Positions 39,993-48,208 are shown, numbered from the stretch's first letter. The stretch: DNA of 52,573 nt from JAIBJN01 sp035461525 (GCA_035461525.1 DATHVD010000047.1:1-52573); one strand, 5' to 3'. Translations and numbers: made by a program. The notes: generated by a model not told the origin, from the letters alone.

Positions 39993-41657
39993 ATGCTAGC
40001 AGGGAGGCAGGCCGCCTCCGGCGCTCGGGACGGCCCGGCGCCGGACGCGGAGCGCCCCGAAGGCCCCCTTCGGCGGCGCCTCGACGGGTACCGGCTCGGC
40101 GTCGCCGCGATCACGGGCGCCCTGGCCGCGTTCTTCCTGCTCCGCCTGCATGCCCTCCCTTCGCACGAGGACGAGACGCTCGCCTTCTTCGTCAGCCGAC
40201 AGCCGCTCGGCGACCTCCTAGACACCGTCCTCGGCGACCGCGGAGGCGCTCCCCTCCACTACCTCCTCGGGCACGCCGCGCTGCAGGTGTACGAGGGACT
40301 CACGAGCCTGCGCCTCATCTCGGCCGCGTTCGCGGTGGCGAGCATGCCGCTCGTGGCTGCGCTGGTCGCGTGGCTGGCCGGCAGGCGGGCCGCGCTGCTT
40401 GCCACGCTCGTGACCGCGGCGAGCTGGGTCACGATCTACCACGGAATCTACGCGCGCATGTACAGCCTCTTCCTCTTCGCGAGCGCGCTCTCGCTCCTCC
40501 TCCTGCTGCGCGCCCTCGAGCGGAGCACGGCCGGCCGGTGGACTGCCTGGGCGGTGGCAACCCTCGCCCTCCTGGCCACGCAGCCGTACGGGGCGCTCGT
40601 GCTCGCCGCCCAGGCGGTCTTCGTCGCCGTGCTCCGGCTGCGTCGGCCGCTGCCGCTTCGGGCGCCCCTGACGGCGTTCGCGGCCGTCGTCGCGCTCGCG
40701 GCGCCGCTCTGGCGCACGTACCTCGTGCTCGCCTCGCGCTTCGAGGTCGGCCTCGGCGAGCGCGCCTCCCGGCTCGGCTCCCCGGGGGACGTGCTCCGCT
40801 ACCTCTGGGACGTCGTGGGCGACTTCACGGCGGCGACGCCCCTCATCGCACTCCCGGCGGCGCTCCTCTTCGCGCTCGGGGTGGCCGTCCTCGCGCGCGA
40901 CCGCCCGGAGACGGCGATCCTCACGGGCGCGCTGGTCGTCGTCCCGACGATCGCGCTGATGGCCGCGCGCTCGGGAGGGGGCACGGCGCTCGAGAGCCGC
41001 CACCTCATCTTCCTGCTCCCCTTCTTCGCCATGGGCTTGGCCGTGGGGCTCCTGCGGGTCGCCGAGGCGACGGGCCGCGCCGGGCCGGCCGTCCTGGCCG
41101 CGGGCCTCGGCGCCCTGCTCGCGGCGCAGGTGGCCTGGGGCCTCGACCGCACGCCGTGGCTCTACCGCGGAGAGCCGGACGAGCGGACGGAGGCGCGGGC
41201 CGAGGCGGCCGAGTGGCTCGCGGCGACGGGGCGCGGGGACGACGTCCTCTTCGGCTACGAGCCGACGTATCTCGACGCCTGGGAGCAGGGCGCGCCGTTC
41301 GGGAGCACATTCGTGCCCCGCGCCGACGCGAAGCTCGCCGTCCGCGTGCTCGAGTCGGCCGGCCCGGTGCTCGGCCGGGGCGTCTGGGTGCTGGACGCCT
41401 CGGACGAGCTCGATCGCGCGCGCGTGCGCCTCGAGATCCCGGAGCGGCGGCCCGGCGTCGGCTTCGAGGCGCAGGCGTTCGGGCCCTTCCTCGTCGTCCG
41501 CACGGAGGCCCCCACCGAGACGCCCGAGCGGTTCCTCGCGGCGACGCTCGCCGTCCAGGAGCTGGGGTTCGAGCTCGACATCGGCGACTCGGGCCGGAAC
41601 GCCCTCACCGCCCGGGAGGGGCTCCGCGAGCTCGGCTTCGCGGTGGGCGACGGCTAG
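39993..41657 (+). CDS. GT39/ArnT-like membrane glycosyltransferase
   Basis: A 554-residue polytopic enzyme with about 11-12 hydrophobic segments. After a basic N-terminus, the first loop has the acidic pair in LPSHEDETLAFF, as expected for GT-C enzymes that use lipid-linked sugars. A soluble C-terminal region (about 395-554) follows. Substrate unknown. ATG at 39993 is chosen; TTG four codons earlier is possible. Its stop TAG overlaps that of the convergent 41654 gene. Confidence 0.85.
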   Translation: MLAGRQAASGARDGPAPDAERPEGPLRRRLDGYRLGVAAITGALAAFFLLRLHALPSHEDETLAFFVSRQPLGDLLDTVLGDRGGAPLHYLLGHAALQVYEGLTSLRLISAAFAVASMPLVAALVAWLAGRRAALLATLVTAASWVTIYHGIYARMYSLFLFASALSLLLLLRALERSTAGRWTAWAVATLALLATQPYGALVLAAQAVFVAVLRLRRPLPLRAPLTAFAAVVALAAPLWRTYLVLASRFEVGLGERASRLGSPGDVLRYLWDVVGDFTAATPLIALPAALLFALGVAVLARDRPETAILTGALVVVPTIALMAARSGGGTALESRHLIFLLPFFAMGLAVGLLRVAEATGRAGPAVLAAGLGALLAAQVAWGLDRTPWLYRGEPDERTEARAEAAEWLAATGRGDDVLFGYEPTYLDAWEQGAPFGSTFVPRADAKLAVRVLESAGPVLGRGVWVLDASDELDRARVRLEIPERRPGVGFEAQAFGPFLVVRTEAPTETPERFLAATLAVQELGFELDIGDSGRNALTAREGLRELGFAVGDG

Positions 41658-41857
41658 GCGCCGCGTCCCTCACGCGCCTCGCGCTCGACGAGCTCCTCGT
41701 AGCACGGGGCCTGCTCGAACGCGGCGAGGCCAGCGGGCGTCTCCCGTCCGAGCGGCCGCTTCCGCACCATCCGGCCCGCGGCGGCGAGGCCCGCGACGCT
41801 TCCGACCAGCCCGCCGAGGAGGAAGGAACGGAACCGTTTCCCGCGCTCGTCGGCCAC
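41654..41857 (-). CDS. small membrane protein, YtxH-like in form
   Basis: A 67-residue protein with a short charged start, one glycine-rich transmembrane helix (about 12-30: LLGGLVGSVAGLAAAGRM) and a charged amphipathic end with one cysteine. Function unknown. GTG at 41857 has TACAAT 7 nt upstream, an optimal leaderless signal, and shares promoter bases with the divergent kinase gene. Confidence 0.75.
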   Translation of the reverse strand: MADERGKRFRSFLLGGLVGSVAGLAAAGRMVRKRPLGRETPAGLAAFEQAPCYEELVEREAREGRGA

Positions 41858-41864
41858 GCGGACG

Positions 41865-41874
41865 ATTGTAGGGT
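41865..41874. promoter_or_regulatory. overlapping divergent -10 boxes between the 41857 and 41881 genes
   Basis: Minus strand TACAAT (41870-41865) ends 7 nt before the GTG at 41857. Plus strand TAGGGT (41869-41874) ends 6 nt before the GTG at 41881. The boxes share bases 41869-41870, and the two start codons lie only 23 nt apart. Confidence 0.65.
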
Positions 41875-41880
41875 GCCCCC

Positions 41881-42681
41881 GTGATCTGCACGCTCGGAGA
41901 TCTCCTTCTGGACGTCGTCGTGCGGCTCGACGGCCCGATCGCACACGACACGGACACGTACGGACGGACTCGGGTCGGCGCCGGTGGACAGGCCGCGAAC
42001 GTCGCCGCCTGGGTGGTGGCCCTCGGCGGCCGCGCCCGCTTCCTCGGCAAGCGCGCCCGCGACCCGGCCGGCCGCATTCTGGCCGAGGAGCTGCGCGCCC
42101 GCGGCGTCGAGCTCGCCGGGCCCGAGGTCGAGACGGGGACGGGCACGGTGGTCTCTGTCGCCACGCCCGACGGAGCGCGGACGATGCTCTCCGACCGGGG
42201 CGTCTCGAAGGACTTCGGTCCGGACGAGCTGGAGGACGACTGGCTCGCCGGCTGCAAGCGCCTGCATCTCCCCGGCTACAGCCTCGTGCCCGAGCCGCTT
42301 CGCGCGGCGGCGCTCCGAGCTGCCACACTGGCGCCGTCGGTGAGCGTCGACCTCTCCTCCACGGCCGCGATCCGGAACGTCGGCGTCCCCGCGTTCCGCA
42401 AGGCGCTCGCGGCCCTCGCGCCGGACGTCGTCTTCGCCAACGAGGCCGAGGACGAGCTCGTCGGCGACACAGGAGCCGCGACGGTCGTCGTCAAGCGGGG
42501 CGCCCGCGGCTGCGTCGTCCGTCGCGGAGCCGCCGCGGAGGAGCACGCCGCCGTCGAGGCCGAGGCGGTGGACTCGACGGGCGCGGGCGACGCGTTCGCC
42601 GCCGGGTTCCTCCTCGGCGGGCCGGAGCTCGGGCTCCGCGCGGCGGCGCGCTGCGTAGCGACGATGGGGGCGATGCCCTGA
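41881..42681 (+). CDS. psuK: PfkB-family carbohydrate kinase, probably pseudouridine kinase
   Basis: A 266-residue ribokinase-fold enzyme. Seen: GDLLLDVVV, GRTRVGAGGQAANVAAWVVALGG (substrate-binding GG), NEAEDEL and the PfkB signature DSTGAGDAFAAGFLLGG with catalytic Asp. The gene overlaps psuG (TGATG), which points strongly to phosphorylation of pseudouridine at O5' as the job; the sequence alone would only say ribokinase-like. GTG at 41881 has TAGGGT 6 nt upstream. The end is slightly short compared with typical PfkB. Confidence 0.85.
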   Translation: MICTLGDLLLDVVVRLDGPIAHDTDTYGRTRVGAGGQAANVAAWVVALGGRARFLGKRARDPAGRILAEELRARGVELAGPEVETGTGTVVSVATPDGARTMLSDRGVSKDFGPDELEDDWLAGCKRLHLPGYSLVPEPLRAAALRAATLAPSVSVDLSSTAAIRNVGVPAFRKALAALAPDVVFANEAEDELVGDTGAATVVVKRGARGCVVRRGAAAEEHAAVEAEAVDSTGAGDAFAAGFLLGGPELGLRAAARCVATMGAMP

Positions 42682-43580
42682 TGCCGGACCTTCTGCGGAT
42701 CCACCCTGAGGTGCGCGCCGCGCTCGAGGCCCGGCGACCGGTCGTCGCGCTCGAGACGACCCTGGTCTCGCACGGCTTCCCGAGGGGCGAGGGCGCCGCC
42801 GTGGCGGCCGAGGCCGAGCGACGCGTGCGCGCCGCCTGGGCCGTGCCTGCGACGATCGGCGTCGCCGACGGCGCCATCCAGGTCGGCCTCGCCGATGAGC
42901 AGCTCGAGCGCTTCGGGAGCTCGCCCGACGCCCGCAAGGTCGGGCCGCGGGATCTCGCGGTGTGCGCCGCCCAGGGCGTGCTCGGCGCGACGACGGCGGG
43001 CGCGACGCTCGCCGTCTGCCGGGCAGTCGGGATCGGCTTCCTCGGCACCGGCGGCCTCGGCGGTGTCCACCGGGGGTGGTCCGAGCGTCTCGACATCTCG
43101 GCCGACCTGGGCGAGCTGGCGCGGACGGAGGCTCTCGTCGTCGCCTCCGGCGTGAAGTCGCTGCTCGACGTCGGCGCGACCGCGGAGCTCTTCGAGACGC
43201 TGGGCGTGCCCGTCCTCGGCTGGCGCACGGACACGATCCCCCTCTTCTACGCGCGCGAGGGCGGGCCGCCGGTCTCGGCGCGCGTCCTCACCGTCGAGGA
43301 GGCGGCGCGCATCGCCCAGTACCACTGGCGCCTCGGCCGCCACTCGTCCCTCCTCCTCGCACGGCCTCCGGACAGGAGCATCGACGTCGAGCCGCTCCTC
43401 GCCGCGGGGGTCGAGGAGGCGGGGCGCCGCGGCGTCGCCGGCCAGGACGTGACGCCGTTCGTGCTCGCGTACGTCCACGAGGCGAGCGGCGGCGAGACGG
43501 TGGCGCTGAACAAGGAGCTGATCGTCGAGAACGCGGCGCTCGCGGCCGAGGTCGCGGTCGCGTACTCGCGACTCCAGTAG
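42681..43580 (+). CDS. psuG: pseudouridine-5'-phosphate glycosidase
   Basis: A 299-residue enzyme that splits pseudouridine 5'-phosphate into uracil and ribose 5-phosphate in the pseudouridine catabolic pathway. Seen: PVVALETTLVSHGFPRGEG, DGAIQVGL, ARKVGPRDLAV, GATTAGATLAVCRAVGIGFLGTGGLGGVHRG, SGVKSLLDVGATAELFETLGVPVLG and NKELIVENAALAAEVAV, all landmarks of the family including the catalytic Lys and Asp environment. Its ATG overlaps the kinase stop by one base (TGATG). Confidence 0.95.
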   Translation: MPDLLRIHPEVRAALEARRPVVALETTLVSHGFPRGEGAAVAAEAERRVRAAWAVPATIGVADGAIQVGLADEQLERFGSSPDARKVGPRDLAVCAAQGVLGATTAGATLAVCRAVGIGFLGTGGLGGVHRGWSERLDISADLGELARTEALVVASGVKSLLDVGATAELFETLGVPVLGWRTDTIPLFYAREGGPPVSARVLTVEEAARIAQYHWRLGRHSSLLLARPPDRSIDVEPLLAAGVEEAGRRGVAGQDVTPFVLAYVHEASGGETVALNKELIVENAALAAEVAVAYSRLQ

Positions 43581-43582
43581 AC

Positions 43583-43681
43583 CTACTGCGCTTCCGGCGC
43601 GAGCGCCGCGCGCACGTGCTCCGCGAGATCGAGGTCGCCGACGCCGTCGACCCACGTCGGCCCACTCGCTTTCGCTGCCAC
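43583..43681 (-). CDS. possible 32-residue micro-protein
   Basis: A short frame convergent with psuG: GTG, then AAKASGPTWVDGVGDLD and LAEHVRAALAPEAQ, TAG. Third positions are mostly G/C, the composition is protein-like, and GACAGT ends 6 nt before the GTG. No family is recognised. It would fill the psuG-P460 gap, but a frame of this size could be chance. Confidence 0.3.
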   Translation of the reverse strand: MAAKASGPTWVDGVGDLDLAEHVRAALAPEAQ

Positions 43682-43727
43682 GGGCGCACTGTCGCTGCCC
43701 CGTAAGGAATCGGTAACCCGGGTCGGC

Positions 43728-43733
43728 TACGCT
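43728..43733 (+). promoter_or_regulatory. -10 box TACGCT for the P460-like gene
   Basis: TACGCT ends 7 nt before the GTG at 43741 and only 1 nt before another in-frame GTG at 43735, so it favours 43741 as the leaderless start. Confidence 0.55.
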
Positions 43734-43740
43734 CGTGCGC

Positions 43741-44313
43741 GTGGGGCGCCTCGCGCTGCTCGCCGTCGTCCTCGTCCTCGCCGCCTGCGGCGGCTCCTCC
43801 GAGCCGGCGTCCGCTCCCGAGACGACGGAGCCGGTGCCTCCGCCAGCCGCCACGACAGAGCCGGTGGAGACCGAGGCCCCCGCGGAGACGACGACCGCCG
43901 AGGAGGAGGAGCCGGAGGCCGAGCCGCAGCCTCGCGCCCCGCCGGGGATCCCGGGCTACGTCGCCGGCTATCGCGACTGGCCGAAGCTCAACGACGAGCC
44001 GATCCCGCTGCGTTCCTCCGACCCCCACGCGGGGACGAAGGACGTCTACGCCTCGCGGCCCCGGCGGGCGAACGGCACGTTCCCGAACGGCACGATCGTC
44101 GTCAAGGAGGCGGCGCGGCCCGGCCGCGACTTCATCGGGCTGATCGCCGTCATGCGCAAGCGGCCCGGAGCGAACCCCGAGCACAACGACTGGGTCTTCG
44201 TGGAATGGGCGCGCGAGGCGAGGCGGGAGCCTTTCCGGGAGATCGCCCGCGACGCCGTCTGCTGGAGCTGCCACGTCGGCGCGCGCGACCTGGACTACGT
44301 CTTCACCGAGTGA
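43741..44313 (+). CDS. cytochrome P460-like lipoprotein with CxxCH haem motif
   Basis: A 190-residue extracytoplasmic protein. Lipoprotein signal with lipobox LAAC, a long Glu/Pro/Thr-rich linker (about 20-70), then a P460-like domain: GYRDWPKLND, VYASRPRRANGTFPNGTIVVKEAARP, MRKRPGANPEHNDWVF and the C-terminal haem site CWSCH (Cys174, Cys177, His178). The P460 family uses c-type haem in hydroxylamine oxidation or peroxide-related roles. It needs cytochrome c maturation, matching the CcdA/CcmH/TlpA genes at 5.9-7.6 kb. Convergent overlap of 11 nt with the GH13 gene. Confidence 0.75.
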   Translation: MGRLALLAVVLVLAACGGSSEPASAPETTEPVPPPAATTEPVETEAPAETTTAEEEEPEAEPQPRAPPGIPGYVAGYRDWPKLNDEPIPLRSSDPHAGTKDVYASRPRRANGTFPNGTIVVKEAARPGRDFIGLIAVMRKRPGANPEHNDWVFVEWAREARREPFREIARDAVCWSCHVGARDLDYVFTE

Positions 44314-45868
44314 CGATCGCCGCCTGCCACGGCCGAAGGACGAGGCGGCCCGAGACCCGCTCGCCGTCGCGCCCGCGCGTCGAGGCCACGGCGATCGCAC
44401 CCTCGACGCCTTCGACGGCCCGCTCCTCGCCGCCGAGGTTGACCGCGACGAGCGTGCCCTCGCCGCGTCGCCACGCCCACGCGCCCTCGGGCGCCTCAAC
44501 GCGCCGGTAGCCGCCCGCGCGGAGGTCGGGCGAGCGCCGCCGCAGGGCGACGAGGTCGCGGGTCAGGGTCAGCGCCGAGCCGGGGTCGTCGCGCTGCTCG
44601 GCGACCGTGAGGCCCGCCCGGTCGCCGTAGGGGAGCCAGGGGTCGGCGGCGGGCGTCGTGAAGCCCAAGCCGGGCTCCGGGCTCCACGGCATCGGCGTCC
44701 GCTCGGGATCTCGCCCGACGGGGTCGCGCCTGAGGTGGTCCGGCACGGGGACGTCGCCGAGGCCGAGCTCGTCGCCGTAGTAGAGCGTCGGCGTCCCGCG
44801 GAGCCCGAAGAGGAGGACCAGCGCGGCGCGCGCCTTCGCCGGGTCGGCGCCGGCCCACCGGGAGCCGTAGCGGGGGATGTCGTGGTTCCCGAGCGTCCAG
44901 AGCGGCTGCGCACCCGGCGGAAGGAGCAGCTCCGCTTCCTCGACGACCTCGCGCAAGGCCGCGGCCTCGAAGGGGGCGTTCGCCAGCCCGAGGTGGAAGG
45001 TCATGTGGAGGCCGTCGTCGTCGGCCGGGTAGAACGCGGCCACCTCGGGGCCGCCGATCACCCCCTCGCCGACGAGGAGCCGCGGCGGCTCCTGCGCGTC
45101 CGCGAGCTCGCGCCAGCGGGCAGCGACCTCATGCAGCTCGGGCCGCATGAAGTTCCACACGGGCCGCTGGCCGTAGCGGTGGACGTACGCCGGATCGCCC
45201 TCCTCGGCAGGCGGGTTGTCGCGGAGCTCGGGGTCGTGGCCGAGGAAGTGAGGGACGTCGATGCGAAAGCCGGCAATCCCGCGCGCGAACCAGAAGCGCA
45301 GGATCTCGTCGAAGGCCCCGCGCACGTCCTCGTTCCACCAGTTGAGGTCGGGCTGCTCGGGGAGGAAGTGGTGCAGGTAGTGCTGGCCGCTCGCCTCGTC
45401 GAGCGTCCACGCCGGCCCGCCGAAGGCCGAGAGCCAGTTGGTGGGCGGGGCGCCGTCCGGCTTCGGGTCGGCCCAGACATACCAGTCTCGCCGGGTCGAG
45501 TCCCGGCCGGCGAGCGCCTCGCGGAACCACGGATGCCGGTCGCTCGTGTGGTTGGGGACGAGGTCGAGGAGGATGCGGATGCCGCGCGCGCCGGCGGCGG
45601 CCACGAGCTCGTCCAGGTCGGCCAGCGTCCCGAAGGCCGGGTGAACGTCCCGGTAGTCGGCGACGTCGTAGCCCCAGTCGGCGTCGGGCGAGGGCATGAT
45701 CGGCGAGAGCCAGACCCCGTCGACGCCGAGCCACGCGAGGTGATCCAGCCGCTGCGTCAGCCCGCGCAGGTCGCCGACCCCGTCCCCGTCGCCGTCCGCG
45801 AACGAGCGTGGGTAGACCTGGTAGAGGACGCCGTCGCGCCACCAGCGGCGGAGGCCTGCGGCCGTCAC
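44303..45868 (-). CDS. GH13 alpha-glucosidase (oligo-1,6-glucosidase/trehalose-type)
   Basis: A 521-residue TIM-barrel glycosidase with no signal peptide. Seen: YQVYPRSFADGDGDGVGDLRGL, DLVPNHTSDRHPWF, nucleophile Asp204 in GFRIDVPH, acid/base Glu268 in LLVGEGV, and transition-state Asp330 in GNHD. A beta-sandwich C-terminal domain follows. It likely hydrolyses alpha-glucosidic bonds of short intracellular oligosaccharides. GTG at 45868 overlaps the stop of the upstream gene (GTGA). It is last in the membrane protein/GYD/hypothetical/GH13 run. Confidence 0.92.
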   Translation of the reverse strand: MTAAGLRRWWRDGVLYQVYPRSFADGDGDGVGDLRGLTQRLDHLAWLGVDGVWLSPIMPSPDADWGYDVADYRDVHPAFGTLADLDELVAAAGARGIRILLDLVPNHTSDRHPWFREALAGRDSTRRDWYVWADPKPDGAPPTNWLSAFGGPAWTLDEASGQHYLHHFLPEQPDLNWWNEDVRGAFDEILRFWFARGIAGFRIDVPHFLGHDPELRDNPPAEEGDPAYVHRYGQRPVWNFMRPELHEVAARWRELADAQEPPRLLVGEGVIGGPEVAAFYPADDDGLHMTFHLGLANAPFEAAALREVVEEAELLLPPGAQPLWTLGNHDIPRYGSRWAGADPAKARAALVLLFGLRGTPTLYYGDELGLGDVPVPDHLRRDPVGRDPERTPMPWSPEPGLGFTTPAADPWLPYGDRAGLTVAEQRDDPGSALTLTRDLVALRRRSPDLRAGGYRRVEAPEGAWAWRRGEGTLVAVNLGGEERAVEGVEGAIAVASTRGRDGERVSGRLVLRPWQAAIVTR

Positions 45869-46086
45869 TCGTCGATCCGCTCGATGGCGACGATGTCTTC
45901 GGCGGCGAACTCGGCGGCGCCGGCCTCCCCCCAGCCGACGACGTCGCCGCTCGGCAGGACGGCCACGGGCTCGAGTACGCGGCCGTCGCGCAGCAGCAGC
46001 CGCGTCTGGTGCGCGCCCCAGGCGTCCTGGGGCCAGGAGGAGACCTCGGTCGCGACCCAGTCGGGCAGGCGGAGGGGCTCCGGCAC
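45865..46086 (-). CDS. small hypothetical protein
   Basis: A 73-residue soluble protein that looks like a compact beta-rich fold: VATEVSSWPQDAWGAHQTRLLLRDGRVLEPVAVLPSGDVVGWG then AAEDIVAIERIDE. No family is recognised with certainty. GTG at 46086 starts 5 nt after the GYD gene stop, and its end overlaps the GH13 start by 4 nt, so it belongs to that operon. Confidence 0.7.
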   Translation of the reverse strand: MPEPLRLPDWVATEVSSWPQDAWGAHQTRLLLRDGRVLEPVAVLPSGDVVGWGEAGAAEFAAEDIVAIERIDE

Positions 46087-46091
46087 CCGGG

Positions 46092-46379
46092 CTAGGCGCC
46101 GAGGAGCTTGAGGAGATCGTCCACCTCGAGCATCTCGTACGACTGCGTGTGCACGCTCCCCCGCGCGCCGAGCGCGATCGAGACCTCGGCGATGACGGCC
46201 GCGCTCTCGGCCTCGACGATGTTGACGAAGTCGTACGGGCCGAGCACGAACCACTGGTGGGTCACCTTGGCGCCGAGCTCCTCGACGTCCTTGTTCACCT
46301 CCTGCAGGCGATCGGGGTTCGCGCGCAAGGTCTGCAGGCCCTGCTCGCTCAGCGTCGACAGCATCAGGTACTTGGGCAT
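46092..46379 (-). CDS. GYD domain protein
   Basis: A 95-residue protein of the GYD family, small ferredoxin-like-fold (dimeric alpha/beta barrel) proteins of unknown role. Seen: KYLMLSTLSEQGLQTL at the start, the signature FVLGPYDFVNIVEA, and SIALGARGSVHTQSYEML. ATG at 46379 has GAGGAGGAG as a strong Shine-Dalgarno. It begins 13 nt after the membrane protein stop, so it is probably translated from the same mRNA. Confidence 0.88.
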   Translation of the reverse strand: MPKYLMLSTLSEQGLQTLRANPDRLQEVNKDVEELGAKVTHQWFVLGPYDFVNIVEAESAAVIAEVSIALGARGSVHTQSYEMLEVDDLLKLLGA

Positions 46380-46392
46380 GTCTCCTCCTCGA

Positions 46393-47085
46393 TCACGCGT
46401 CAGCGGCTTCGCCGCGCGAGGATACAGCGGCCCGCGCCCGCTGCTCGAAGAAGAGGACCGAGAGGCCGAGGAAGAAGAAGGGCGCGACGACGACGTTGAC
46501 GACGATCGTGGCGGCGAGGCCGGTGTTGTCCGCGAAGCCGATCAGCGCCCATCCGAGCACTGGTCCGAAGATCAGGTAGACGATCACGAGGGCGCAGACG
46601 ACGCCGAGCGAATGGAGGTACTCGGCCCGCGCGAGACCGACCGAGCGCCAGAGTGCGAAGCCCACCCCGCTCGGCGCGTACGGGGACGGGCCGCGCTCGA
46701 CCGCGGCCGCAGGCACGGAGAAGCCGACGAGCGCCTGCCAGAGGACTGCGAAGAGGAGGAGCAGCGGATCGACGCGCCCGAGGACGAAGGGGACGCCGAC
46801 GACGAGCGCCAGGACGCCAAGGGTCGGCGCGCGCAGGCTGAGCTGCGCCCAGGCCTCTCGAAAGGGATCTCCGGCCACGAGCCTGACGGCGGCCGCGTAC
46901 GAGGCGGTGTACGTCGCCGCGGCGATGAGGAGGAAGGGAACCAGGTGCCCGGTCAGGAACCCGACGAGAAAGCCGCCGGCGGCGACGGCCCCGAGCCCAA
47001 GCGCGGCGGGCAGGCGCTCCTGGTAGATCCGGATCGTCTCGACGAAGACCTCGCCGAGCTTGAGGGGGCGGTCGGGGGCGGCCAT
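46393..47085 (-). CDS. polytopic membrane protein (glycerophosphoryl diester phosphodiesterase membrane domain-like)
   Basis: A 230-residue protein with about six hydrophobic segments, starting MAAPDRPLKLGEVFVETIRIYQERL. This N-terminus and overall shape resemble the YciC/GdpP-like membrane domain proteins of actinobacteria; function unknown. ATG at 47085 has TAGAGT 7 nt upstream (leaderless). It is the first gene of a four-gene operon ending in GH13. Confidence 0.75.
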   Translation of the reverse strand: MAAPDRPLKLGEVFVETIRIYQERLPAALGLGAVAAGGFLVGFLTGHLVPFLLIAAATYTASYAAAVRLVAGDPFREAWAQLSLRAPTLGVLALVVGVPFVLGRVDPLLLLFAVLWQALVGFSVPAAAVERGPSPYAPSGVGFALWRSVGLARAEYLHSLGVVCALVIVYLIFGPVLGWALIGFADNTGLAATIVVNVVVAPFFFLGLSVLFFEQRARAAVSSRGEAADA

Positions 47086-47092
47086 CGACGGG

Positions 47093-47098
47093 ACTCTA
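47093..47098 (-). promoter_or_regulatory. -10 box TAGAGT for the 47085 gene (GH13 operon promoter)
   Basis: TAGAGT ends 7 nt before the ATG at 47085. No Shine-Dalgarno is visible. Confidence 0.6.
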
Positions 47099-47132
47099 GG
47101 GCCCGGCCGCGCCGGCGGGGCATGGGAACGGC

Positions 47133-47765
47133 CTAGCGGTCGCTCGCGGCGAGGCGGAGCCCGAAGGCGACGAGCGCGGCGCCGGTGACGGCGTCGAGCG
47201 CGCGCCGGATCCTGGGGCGCACGAGCACGGCCCTGGCCCGGGCGACCGCGATCGAGTACGCGGCGAGCCAGAGCAGCGTGAGCGTGCAGAAGGCGAGGCC
47301 GAGGCCGAGCAGGACCGGGAAGACCCGCTCGCCCGCGGGAGCGAACTGGGGCAGGAGGCTCGTGAAGAAGACGGCCATCTTCGGGTTCGCCAGGTTGCTG
47401 AGCACCCCCTGGCGCAAGGCGACGTGCGGGGCGAGCCCAGGCGTGCGCGCGCCGTCCGCGGCCACGGGAGGGCGCTTGCCGCGCAGGGCCGCGACGAGCG
47501 CCTGGACGCCGAGGAGGACGAGGTAGGCGGCGCCCGCGATCCGCAGGGCCGCGAATGCGGGCTCCGACGCGACGATGAGGGCCGCGACGCCGGCGCTCGC
47601 GGCGAGCGTCCACACCGCCTGGCCGGCCGAGACCCCGAGGGCCGTGAACACGCCGCCCCGGCGGCCGCCGAGAAGCGTGTTCCGGATCGTCAGCGCCGTG
47701 TCCTGCCCCGGCGTGGCGATCACGAGCGCCGAGATGCCGAGGAACGCGAGGATCTCCCCGCCCAC
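47133..47765 (-). CDS. LysE/RhtB-family amino-acid exporter
   Basis: A 210-residue membrane protein with about six helices. Seen: LVIATPGQDTALTIRNTLLGGRRGGVFTALGVSAGQ, the GxxxALG region of the family, and the conserved NPKMAVFF motif in the middle. It probably exports an amino acid or related small molecule. The start is GTG at 47765; CACACT ends 6 nt upstream. Confidence 0.9.
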   Translation of the reverse strand: MGGEILAFLGISALVIATPGQDTALTIRNTLLGGRRGGVFTALGVSAGQAVWTLAASAGVAALIVASEPAFAALRIAGAAYLVLLGVQALVAALRGKRPPVAADGARTPGLAPHVALRQGVLSNLANPKMAVFFTSLLPQFAPAGERVFPVLLGLGLAFCTLTLLWLAAYSIAVARARAVLVRPRIRRALDAVTGAALVAFGLRLAASDR

Positions 47766-47771
47766 GACCCG

Positions 47772-47777
47772 AGTGTG
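47772..47777 (-). promoter_or_regulatory. -10-like CACACT for the LysE-type gene
   Basis: CACACT ends 6 nt before the GTG at 47765. It deviates from TANNNT at the first base, so it is weaker evidence. Confidence 0.35.
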
Positions 47778-47821
47778 ACAGCCGCCGTGGCCGTGCGCAA
47801 TTGCGGCGGCCCGCCGTTCAG

Positions 47822-47827
47822 TAGGCT
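47822..47827 (+). promoter_or_regulatory. -10 box TAGGCT for the cupin gene
   Basis: TAGGCT ends 6 nt before the GTG at 47834. It pairs divergently with the LysE-type promoter 45 bp away. Confidence 0.6.
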
Positions 47828-47833
47828 GCGGGC

Positions 47834-48208
47834 GTGGGCTTCACCGTCTTCCGCGCTGACGACCTCGACTTCGCCCCGAGGGGCGACGACGACCCGCGCT
47901 CGATCGCCTCGCTCTCGGACGCGCTCGCGCAGTCGCGGGCCAACGTGTGGCGCTACCCGCCCGGCGCGCGGGGCCGCCGCCACCGCGACCTGGGCCAGGA
48001 AGAGGTTTTCGTCGTCCTCGAAGGGACGCTGACCGTCGACCTGGGCGACCCGCCCGAGCGCCACGAGGTGCCGGGCGGCGGGATCGTCGTCGTCGAGCGA
48101 GGCACTGTCCTCCAGCTCCGGAACGCCGGCGACGAGGAGCTCGTGCTCTTCATCTACGGCGCGCCGCCGGAGACCGGCAAGGCCGAGTTCTTCGACGACG
48201 TGCCGTAG
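47834..48208 (+). CDS. cupin-domain protein
   Basis: A 124-residue single-domain cupin. Motif 1 region RYPPGARGRRHRDLGQEEVFVVLEGTLTVDLGD carries the conserved H, H/D and E metal ligands. Motif 2 VPGGGIVVVERGTVLQLRNAGDEE lacks the usual histidine, so metal binding is uncertain. Function unknown. GTG at 47834 is preceded by TAGGCT 6 nt upstream. Divergent from the LysE-type exporter. Confidence 0.85.
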   Translation: MGFTVFRADDLDFAPRGDDDPRSIASLSDALAQSRANVWRYPPGARGRRHRDLGQEEVFVVLEGTLTVDLGDPPERHEVPGGGIVVVERGTVLQLRNAGDEELVLFIYGAPPETGKAEFFDDVP

